Origin: Anaerolineaceae bacterium UBA5838
GTDB taxonomy: Bacteria; Chloroflexota; Anaerolineae; Anaerolineales; Anaerolineaceae
Length of the DNA stretch: 7,849 nucleotides
Direction of reading: 5' to 3'
Assembly (NCBI GenBank): GCA_002432795.1
Contig: DJGU01000140.1
Location: 1 to 7,849 of the forward strand
Shown here: one piece after another, positions 1 through 4,688 of the stretch
Numbering within the stretch: position 1 is the first letter of the stretch
Layout of the letters: each line of letters starts with the position of its first letter
Program-made: the position numbers and the translations under genes
Notes under the pieces: generated by a model
What the model was told of the DNA's origin: nothing
The model's database searches: none
Seen by the model: only the letters and a program-made list of their open reading frames with translations

Positions 1-1008
1 CTGATGGGTTTTGAAGTGCTCAACAAAGCTTTTGATGAAATTCTTGCCCGCGAGCCACTGATGGTCGCTTTTGGCGAAGATGTTGGCAATCTTGGCGATG
101 TCAACCAGGCTTTCCGAGGCTTGCAGGAAAAGTATGGTCCTTTACGTGTGTCCGACACTGGCATCCGTGAAGCCACCATCCTGGGTCAGGCCATTGGCTT
201 AGCCCTGCGTGGCTTCCGCCCGATTGCTGAAATCCAGTATCTCGATTATCTGCTCTACGCGCTCCAGATCATGGCAGATGACCTTTCCAACCTGCGCTGG
301 CGCACGGTCGGTCGCCAACAGGCTCCCGTGATCATCCGCACGCGCGGTCATCGTCTTGAGGGCGTCTTCCACTCCGGTTCGCCGATGGCAGGCATCATCA
401 ACCTCATTCGGGGCATCCACGTGGCAGTCCCACGCAACATGACCCAGGCGGCAGGTTTTTATAACACCCTCATCGAAGGCGATGATCCCGCCCTGGTCGT
501 CGAAGTCCTGAATGGCTACCGCCTCAAGGAACGCCTGCCAGACAATGTCGCCGAGTTTAAACTGCCCCTTGGTGTCCCTGAAGTGCTCAGGGAGGGAAAA
601 GATTTAACCCTGGTGACCTACGGAGCTACCGTACGCATCGCACAGAAAGCAGTAGAAAGGCTTGCCCAGGTGGGCGTTGATGTGGAGCTGATCGACGTAC
701 AGACGCTTTTGCCCTTTGACATAAATCACAACATCGTCGACTCGCTCAAAAAGACCTCACGGGTGCTCTTCGTGGATGAGGACATGCCCGGCGGTACCAC
801 CGCCTACATGATGCAGGAAGTGCTCGAGAAGCAGGGCGGTTACCAGTGGTTGGATTCTGCTCCACGCACGCTCAGCGCTGCCAACCACCGCCCGGCTTAC
901 GGCACCGATGGCGATTATTACAGTAAACCCAACGCGGAAAGCATTTTTAACGCGGCATACGAAATCATGCGGGAAAGTGATCCCAATCGCTTCCCCGCCA
1001 TTCTTTAG
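1..1008 (+). CDS. 2-oxo acid dehydrogenase E1, beta-type C-terminal part (5' end outside window)
   Basis: This is the thiamine-diphosphate-dependent decarboxylase of a 2-oxo acid dehydrogenase complex; it decarboxylates the 2-oxo acid and transfers the acyl group to the lipoyl arm of E2, encoded next. Counting from the Met at position 4, the E1-beta landmarks are FGEDVG (23-28), DTGIREATILGQAIG, AEIQYLDYLLYALQ, RTRGHRLEG, HSGSP, VPRN, DVQTLLPFD and VDEDMPGG. The reading frame is open to base 1 and no ribosome binding site precedes the Met, so the true start lies upstream. The sequence resembles, from memory, the C-terminal half of fused alpha-beta E1 proteins of about 650-700 residues known from Bacteroidetes, rather than a stand-alone beta subunit. 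Substrate (branched-chain 2-oxo acids or pyruvate) cannot be settled. The stop codon TAG is part of the ribosome binding site of the E2 gene, so the two are cotranscribed and probably coupled. Confidence 0.9.
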   Translation: MMGFEVLNKAFDEILAREPLMVAFGEDVGNLGDVNQAFRGLQEKYGPLRVSDTGIREATILGQAIGLALRGFRPIAEIQYLDYLLYALQIMADDLSNLRWRTVGRQQAPVIIRTRGHRLEGVFHSGSPMAGIINLIRGIHVAVPRNMTQAAGFYNTLIEGDDPALVVEVLNGYRLKERLPDNVAEFKLPLGVPEVLREGKDLTLVTYGATVRIAQKAVERLAQVGVDVELIDVQTLLPFDINHNIVDSLKKTSRVLFVDEDMPGGTTAYMMQEVLEKQGGYQWLDSAPRTLSAANHRPAYGTDGDYYSKPNAESIFNAAYEIMRESDPNRFPAIL

Positions 1009-1016
1009 GAGGATCA

Positions 1017-2294
1017 ATGGCTACAAAATTAATCGCCCCAAGACCGGGCGAAGGTGTGGAAGAACTCACAGTGGTTGCCTGGCTCAAACAAGTCGGCGAC
1101 GAAGTGGAAGAATTTGAATCTGTGGTGGAACTCGAAACCGACAAAGTCGTGACCGAATTCCCCAGCCCGATTTCAGGCACCCTGCTGCGCATTGATGTGG
1201 CAGCGGGCGATTCCGTTCGGGTTGGCGAAAATATGGGATGGATCGGCGAACCCGGAGAGTCACTCGAAGAAGAAGAAGAAGCCGAAGAACCCTCCCAGGT
1301 TCCGCAAACGGAAGAAGCTCTGGTTGAAGTGGTTGAACAGGAAAAAACTGTCGTCGCCGAAAAACCTGCCGCTAAATCAAACTTTCTCTCACCGTTGGTC
1401 AGAAAAATGCTCGACGAGCACCAGCTCGACCCAGACCAGATCCAGGGCACAGGCTCAGGCGGTCGAATTACAAAGCAGGATGTCGAAGCATACCTTGCCA
1501 ATCCGAAAAAAGAAACTCAAACAGCTCCAGGACCCAAACCGGAACTGAAAGAAAAACCGGTGCAGCCTGCCAAGGTAGCCCCTGTACCCACAGACATCCC
1601 CGGCACCCTCATCCCGCACACCTCCACGCGCAAGCAGATCGCTGCCCGCATGGTAGATTCGGTGCTAACCTCGCCGCATGTTCTGACCGTCATGGAAGTG
1701 GATATGAGCCGCGTGTTGGCTCACCGCAAGGCAAACAAAGCCAAATTTGCTGCCGATGGGGTTAACCTGACCCTGACAGCCTATTTTGTGGCGGCGATGT
1801 CCAAAGCCCTGAGTGAGCACAAAATCATCAATGCCACCTGGACAGACGAAGGTATTTTTGCCTTCAGCGACGTCAACATTGGCATGGCAGTAGCCCTGGG
1901 TGAAGGCGGGCTGATCGTGCCGGTCATCAAGCAGGTCCAGAATCTTTCTCTGAAGGGCATCGCATCCCAGGTCAACAGCCTGGCAGAACGCGCTCGCAGT
2001 AAGAAACTCTCGCCGGACGATGTCCGTGGAGGAACTTTCACGCTCACCAATCACGGCACGGCAGGCTCGCTGTTTGCCATGCCCATCATCAACCAGCCCC
2101 AACTCGGGATACTTGGTACTGGTGCCATGCAGAAGCGCGCGGTTGTGATCACCGATGAAAACGGCAACGATTCGATTGCCATCCGCCCGATGGTTTATCT
2201 CTCACTCGTTTTCGACCACCGCGCGATCGACGGCGAAAGCGGCGACAACTTCCTTGCAGACGTAAAGAAAGCCTTGGAGAACTGGTCGGATTAG
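1017..2294 (+). CDS. 2-oxo acid dehydrogenase E2, dihydrolipoyl acyltransferase
   Basis: This E2 core protein carries the acyl group on lipoate and transfers it to CoA in the cytosolic 2-oxo acid dehydrogenase complex. Its 425 residues show the standard order. A single lipoyl domain spans about 1-80, with lipoyl-lysine K43 in ETDKVV. A Glu-rich linker covers about 83-120. The peripheral subunit-binding domain is at about 123-160 (SPLVRKML and GTGSGGRITKQDV). A Pro/Lys linker leads to the acyltransferase domain from about 198 to the end, with the active-site motif DHRAIDG (H401, D405). The start is fixed by AGGAGG at 1007-1012, four bases before ATG, and by the lipoyl fold beginning at residue 3. 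It ends in tandem in-frame stops TAG TAA. It pairs with the E1 just upstream; no E3 (dihydrolipoamide dehydrogenase) gene lies in the window. A single lipoyl domain is common in branched-chain-type E2, but acyl specificity remains open. Confidence 0.94.
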   Translation: MATKLIAPRPGEGVEELTVVAWLKQVGDEVEEFESVVELETDKVVTEFPSPISGTLLRIDVAAGDSVRVGENMGWIGEPGESLEEEEEAEEPSQVPQTEEALVEVVEQEKTVVAEKPAAKSNFLSPLVRKMLDEHQLDPDQIQGTGSGGRITKQDVEAYLANPKKETQTAPGPKPELKEKPVQPAKVAPVPTDIPGTLIPHTSTRKQIAARMVDSVLTSPHVLTVMEVDMSRVLAHRKANKAKFAADGVNLTLTAYFVAAMSKALSEHKIINATWTDEGIFAFSDVNIGMAVALGEGGLIVPVIKQVQNLSLKGIASQVNSLAERARSKKLSPDDVRGGTFTLTNHGTAGSLFAMPIINQPQLGILGTGAMQKRAVVITDENGNDSIAIRPMVYLSLVFDHRAIDGESGDNFLADVKKALENWSD

Positions 2295-2309
2295 TAACAA
2301 TGCAAACCC

Positions 2310-2370
2310 GTAGGGTGGGTTGGCGTCGTAAAAATGTTGACCGCATGTGTCTTGATATAGCCAACCCACC
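2310..2370 (+). repeat. REP-like element 1 (GTAG foot, 11-bp stem)
   Basis: GTAG at 2310-2313 is followed directly by GGTGGGTTGGC (2314-2324), which is perfectly complementary to GCCAACCCACC (2360-2370), with a 35-base loop. The GTAG foot next to a hairpin is the known signature of REP elements recognised by RAYT (Y1 family) transposases. The assignment to that class is inferred from structure alone. Confidence 0.7.
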
Positions 2371-2393
2371 GATACACTTTGACTGAATTTCAT

Positions 2394-2454
2394 GGTGGAT
2401 TGGCTTTTAGTTTTTTCAAGTATTTCAACATCTCCTAACACCAACCCACCCTAC
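2394..2454 (-). repeat. REP-like element 2, inverted copy of element 1
   Basis: Read on the minus strand this begins with GTAG (2454-2451) and the stem GGTGGGTTGG, pairing with CCAATCCACC (2403-2394) through one wobble. The first 14 bases (2441-2454) are the exact reverse complement of 2310-2323 in element 1, and similarity continues into the loop, where both share ATGTTGA at nearly the same offset. The two units therefore form a head-to-head pair like the BIMEs of enterobacteria. Confidence 0.7.
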
Positions 2455-2471
2455 CACTGATCAGGTTTTTC

Positions 2472-2536
2472 GTAGGTTGGAATGAGCCCGCCAAAAGAAA
2501 TAAGAATCAGATGATTCTTAGCGGGCTCACTCCAAC
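2472..2536 (+). repeat. REP-like element 3, long near-palindrome
   Basis: GTAG at 2472-2475 precedes GTTGGAATGAGCCCGC (2476-2491), which pairs with 2521-2536 over 16 positions with one A-C mismatch. Inside it TAAGAATCA (2501-2509) pairs perfectly with TGATTCTTA (2512-2520) across a 2-base loop. The only unpaired segment is the 9 bases 2492-2500 on the left arm. The left arm (GG-AATGAG core) matches elements 5 and 6 in the downstream cluster. Confidence 0.7.
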
Positions 2537-2550
2537 ATTGCCGGCTTGTT

Positions 2551-2584
2551 GAGAACCTCTAATTTCAGTGAAAGGTCTCTTTTT
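2551..2584 (+). terminator. Possible intrinsic terminator after E1-E2 operon
   Basis: GAGAACCT (2551-2558) can pair with AGGTCTC (2573-2579) with one bulged A, followed by five T residues (2580-2584). The stem is short and the loop is 14 bases, so it is a weak candidate. It lies about 255 bases past the E2 stop, beyond three REP-like hairpins that may themselves affect transcript ends. Confidence 0.35.
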
Positions 2585-2665
2585 AGAGCATAACATCACA
2601 TCAATAAAAATTGCATATCAACAAGAGATCCAACGCAACATTCCGCTCATCTTTTATAAAAACAA

Positions 2666-3082
2666 TTATTGCAGATACAGTCCGGCTAACTTCATGTCTA
2701 TATCAAAACTAATTGTGTAAGTAATCTCGCGGTTTGCATATTTCGCCTTCACGGCAACTGCAGCATAGGTGATACCGTTCTGCGTGTTGCCGCCCATTTT
2801 GAGGTCCCCAATTTCCTGGAATTCCCCCGATTCGTCCAGCAGCGCGAATATCTGCGCTTGAATGTCATCTGTAAGGACAGCTTTCATTTCCTCAGTCATC
2901 AGCGCTGTCAAGCCCTCGCTATCGCGCTGATTGAGCAGATCAATCACATTCTCAGCAGCAGCCCTCACCTCAGCCTCGTCAAAACCTTCGGGCAATTTGG
3001 CAGCACATCCGCCCAGCGCTCCAAGGCTTAAAACAGCCAATAAAACAATGGTCAAAACTCTGCACAAACTCGTCTTATTCAT
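2666..3082 (-). CDS. Small lipoprotein, DUF3887-like
   Basis: This encodes a 138-residue secreted lipoprotein of unknown function. Residues 1-25 form a signal peptide with a basic start, a hydrophobic core (VLTIVLLAVLSLGAL) and lipobox LGGC, so lipidation would occur at C26 with Ala at +2. The mature part (about 113 residues) has a helical first half (AAENVIDLLNQRD, ALMTEEMKAVL) and a beta-rich end finishing ITYTISFDIDMKLAGLYLQ. This pattern resembles, from memory, the DUF3887 or wider NTF2-like fold, known as small extracytoplasmic domains. I chose the ATG at 3082 because AGGAGG lies at 3094-3089, six bases before it; the earlier in-frame ATG at 3124 would add 14 residues in front of the signal peptide. 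The start overlaps the end of the membrane protease gene by 8 bases, so the two are probably translationally coupled and act together at the membrane. Confidence 0.82.
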   Translation of the reverse strand: MNKTSLCRVLTIVLLAVLSLGALGGCAAKLPEGFDEAEVRAAAENVIDLLNQRDSEGLTALMTEEMKAVLTDDIQAQIFALLDESGEFQEIGDLKMGGNTQNGITYAAVAVKAKYANREITYTISFDIDMKLAGLYLQ

Positions 3083-3734
3083 GAGAAACCTCCTCTTTGT
3101 AATACTTCCTTGAATGGAAAACATAGATCAACGATAAGCCAGCAAACACTGCCACAATGCCTTCCATCGCCAGCACTCCCCAGCCCAATTTCCCACCTAG
3201 TGGTATCAGAGCATCCACCATGCCATGTGCCAGGATTGCCATCAGCAAGTAATGAAACCGTTTGTTGAGTTGGAAACCATTCCAGATCAAAACCGAAAAG
3301 CCAACATGCAGCGTAATTGCAAGCAATCGTTCAACCACAGGTACGACCAGAATTGGAAATCCAAGGATGCTGATCGAATCCCAGAATATTGAAAACATCC
3401 AAACAGCCTCGCACAAGCCATGTCCCAGGCCAAATATCACGGGTTCTGAAATGCGGGCTCGGGCTGGTTTCAACGCCACGGCTTTGAAAGCAAAGCGACC
3501 GCTCTCCTCAAAAATACCCGCGGTCAGTGCGATCAGTATTCCACTAATCAATGGGTAAGACATCGCCAGGAGCAAAAAATCAGGCTCTGCTTGCAACCAA
3601 CTCAAGAGCGGCACCCGCGTGAATACCTGCGTGATCAGGAAGCAAAGCGCTCCAAGAAAAAACACGAGGACTATACGCCGGGGTGATAGATGTTTCTTGA
3701 TAGGCTGCGGTGTGTCTGGGATTTCAGTTAACAT
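3075..3734 (-). CDS. YhfC-family intramembrane metalloprotease
   Basis: This is a 219-residue multi-pass membrane protein with about six or seven hydrophobic segments. The polar residues inside them match the YhfC family (PF10086), relatives of CPBP/PrsW-type intramembrane proteases. E76-E77-x-x-R80 lies in AGIFEESGR, G-H105-G-x-x-E109 in GLGHGLCEAVW, E135-R136 and H143 in ERLLAITLH, and H170-x-x-x-D174 in LAHGMVD. These Glu and His residues are the expected metal and catalytic set; the substrate is unknown. The N-terminal 18 residues are polar and likely cytoplasmic. No clear Shine-Dalgarno precedes the ATG at 3734, but the next Met (residue 58) would remove the first membrane segment, so this start is kept. 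It is the first gene of a two-gene unit with the lipoprotein, overlapping it by 8 bases. Confidence 0.85.
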   Translation of the reverse strand: MLTEIPDTPQPIKKHLSPRRIVLVFFLGALCFLITQVFTRVPLLSWLQAEPDFLLLAMSYPLISGILIALTAGIFEESGRFAFKAVALKPARARISEPVIFGLGHGLCEAVWMFSIFWDSISILGFPILVVPVVERLLAITLHVGFSVLIWNGFQLNKRFHYLLMAILAHGMVDALIPLGGKLGWGVLAMEGIVAVFAGLSLIYVFHSRKYYKEEVSHE

Positions 3735-3740
3735 AAGGTG

Positions 3741-3746
3741 ATTTTA
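3741..3746 (-). promoter_or_regulatory. Possible -10 box for the protease-lipoprotein unit
   Basis: On the minus strand TAAAAT (3746-3741) is one base from the TATAAT consensus and lies so close to the ATG (3734) that the transcript would begin at or near the start codon. This would fit the missing Shine-Dalgarno. No good -35 box is visible at 17-base spacing, so the call is weak. Confidence 0.25.
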
Positions 3747-3793
3747 TCTCAATATATGATACCGTAGCAGAGTGGGAGGATAATCGATTCGTC

Positions 3794-3828
3794 GTAGGGC
3801 GGTATGCGCCTCATTTGCGCGCTCCACC
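3794..3828 (+). repeat. REP-like element 4
   Basis: GTAG (3794-3797) is followed by GGCGGTATGCGC (3798-3809), pairing imperfectly with GCGCGCTCCACC (3817-3828), including an A-C mismatch at stem position 7 (A3804, C3822). It lies in a 40-base block (3792-3831) that matches 3954-3993 at 35 of 40 positions. Confidence 0.65.
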
Positions 3829-3861
3829 AATAAAAAAAAATTTAAGGATGGAAACCAAATA

Positions 3862-3927
3862 GTCGGAGTGAGACCGCTTCACACCTTTTGCAATCCTTCA
3901 CCTTCCGACGGTCTCATTCCGACCTAC
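3862..3927 (-). repeat. REP-like element 5, minus orientation
   Basis: On the minus strand GTAG (3927-3924) precedes GTCGGAATGAGACCG (3923-3909), which pairs with 3876-3862 over 15 positions with a single A-C mismatch at stem position 7. The stem closely matches element 3 (GTTGGAATGAG) but with the opposite orientation and an unrelated loop. Confidence 0.7.
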
Positions 3928-3955
3928 CGTTTGTTTAGCCGATTAAAAATTGATC

Positions 3956-3990
3956 GTAGGGTGGAATGCGCCTCTTTTGCGCACTCCGCC
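3956..3990 (+). repeat. REP-like element 6, direct copy of element 4
   Basis: GTAG (3956-3959) precedes GGTGGAATGCGC (3960-3971), pairing with GCGCACTCCGCC (3979-3990) with one wobble and one A-C mismatch at stem position 7 (A3966, C3984). With its flanks (3954-3993) it is a 35-of-40 match to 3792-3831, so the two are direct repeats about 160 bases apart. Confidence 0.7.
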
Positions 3991-4005
3991 AATAGAAGCA
4001 CCTTT

Positions 4006-4094
4006 GTCGGAGTGGGACCGCGTCGGTCTTCTGAAAAATCAAAACCTGCCGGCGATCTCATTACACAGTTCCGCCGGTACTTCGCCCGACCTAC
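4006..4094 (-). repeat. REP-like element 7, degenerate or composite
   Basis: On the minus strand GTAG (4094-4091) precedes GTCGG (4090-4086), which can pair with CCGAC at the far end (4010-4006 read in reverse). The rest of the stem does not match. An inner 6-bp stem pairs CCGGCG (4049-4054) with CGCCGG (4072-4077), and GACCG/CGGTC (4016-4020/4024-4028) makes a small separate hairpin. It looks like a decayed or interrupted unit. Confidence 0.45.
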
Positions 4095-4100
4095 ATGTCC

Positions 4101-4141
4101 CTTAGGCTTTTCCCCTCAACCTCTGATAAAATCAGCCTAAG
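4101..4141 (+). promoter_or_regulatory. Hairpin overlapping cyclophilin ribosome binding site
   Basis: CTTAGGCT (4101-4108) is perfectly complementary to AGCCTAAG (4134-4141), whose last three bases are part of the Shine-Dalgarno AAGGAG (4139-4144). A second small stem, CTGAT/ATCAG (4123-4127/4131-4135), shares AG with the first, so the two cannot form together. TAAAAT (4127-4132) could alternatively be a -10 box, which would place the transcript start after the left arm. Regulation is only inferred. Confidence 0.35.
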
Positions 4142-4150
4142 GAGAATAAC

Positions 4151-4663
4151 ATGACACAAAAACAATGGACAAAAACCCCTGAATTTAAGCTTGACCTGCA
4201 CAAAAAATATTCCGCCATCCTCAAAACCGACCTTGGCGATATTGAAGTCAGCCTCTTCGCCGATAAAGCCCCCAACACTGTCAACAACTTTGTCTTCCTG
4301 GCTCGTGAAGGTTACTACGACAACACCATTTTCCATCGTGTTATCAAAGATTTCATGGCTCAGGCTGGCGATCCCACCGGCACCGGTCGCGGCGGACCTG
4401 GTTATTCCTTCCGTGATGAATTCGGGGCTGGGCTGAAGCACAGCAAACCCGGCATCCTCTCCATGGCAAACGCCGGACCCAATACCAACGGCTCGCAGTT
4501 CTTCATCACCCACGTACCCACTCCCTGGCTGGACGGTAAACACGCCATTTTTGGTGAGGTTGTCAACGGTCTGGACGTTCTTTTTGCCATCCCAGAGCGC
4601 GACCCGATGCGCATTGGTTCGCCTGCTGTAAAGCTGCACACCATCGAAATCATCGAAGCCTGA
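4151..4663 (+). CDS. Cyclophilin-type peptidylprolyl isomerase
   Basis: This 170-residue protein catalyses cis-trans isomerisation of proline peptide bonds. It is a single cyclophilin domain (about 20-170) with no signal peptide, so it is cytosolic. The active-site set lines up with human cyclophilin A in identity and local spacing: F61-H-R63 (catalytic Arg), F68-M69-x-Q71, the loop MANAGPNTNGSQFFIT with Q116 and F118, W126-L127 and H131. The start is set by AAGGAG at 4139-4144, six bases before ATG. The first 19 residues are a short charged extension before the fold. It lies 25 bases before hutH on the same strand, so the two are likely cotranscribed; a functional link is not known. The Trp in the cyclosporin-contact position is present. 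Confidence 0.95.
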   Translation: MTQKQWTKTPEFKLDLHKKYSAILKTDLGDIEVSLFADKAPNTVNNFVFLAREGYYDNTIFHRVIKDFMAQAGDPTGTGRGGPGYSFRDEFGAGLKHSKPGILSMANAGPNTNGSQFFITHVPTPWLDGKHAIFGEVVNGLDVLFAIPERDPMRIGSPAVKLHTIEIIEA

Positions 4664-4688
4664 TTCCAAAGTCAAAAGGAGAGAATTA

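Larger units (their letters stand above)
2295..2665. other. Convergent intergenic spacer with palindromes
   Basis: These 371 bases separate the E2 stop from the end of the lipoprotein gene on the other strand. They hold three REP-like hairpins (2310-2370, 2394-2454, 2472-2536) and one possible terminator (2551-2584). From 2585 to 2665 the sequence is AT-rich and I see no gene, RNA or clear repeat there. No open frame in the spacer has a ribosome binding site or recognisable protein. Confidence 0.8.
3735..4150. other. Divergent intergenic spacer with alternating palindromes
   Basis: These 416 bases lie between the divergent yhfC-like and cyclophilin genes and should hold the promoters of both. 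They contain four REP-like units (3794-3828, 3862-3927, 3956-3990, 4006-4094) in +, -, +, - order, an A tract at 3832-3840, and a hairpin next to the cyclophilin ribosome binding site (4101-4141). An open frame at 3868-4140 runs across three of the repeats and looks accidental. Confidence 0.8.

Noticed and set aside
965..1501. Open frame of 178 codons on the minus strand, Ser-rich, over E1-E2
   Set aside because: The Ser-rich content is the antisense of the Glu/Lys-rich lipoyl linker of E2; it is a shadow frame.
3083..3124. Longer 152-residue version of the lipoprotein starting at 3124
   Set aside because: The upstream ATG would place 14 extra residues before a complete signal peptide and lies deep in the protease gene; the ATG at 3082 has an ideal AGGAGG.
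3820..3843. REP element 4 followed by an A/T tract as a terminator
   Set aside because: On the plus strand the hairpin is followed by A residues, and on the minus strand the T tract comes before the hairpin, so neither direction fits an intrinsic terminator.
3792..4094. CRISPR array
   Set aside because: Repeats alternate in orientation, are of unequal length and similarity, and the spacing is not that of repeat-spacer units; no cas gene is present.
2310..4094. Composite transposon or IS carrying the protease-lipoprotein pair
   Set aside because: There is no transposase, the two clusters are not a matching pair of terminal inverted repeats, and no target-site duplication is visible.
3868..4140. 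Open frame of 90 codons on the plus strand in the divergent spacer
   Set aside because: It runs through REP-like palindromes, lacks a ribosome binding site and has a biased, structureless composition.
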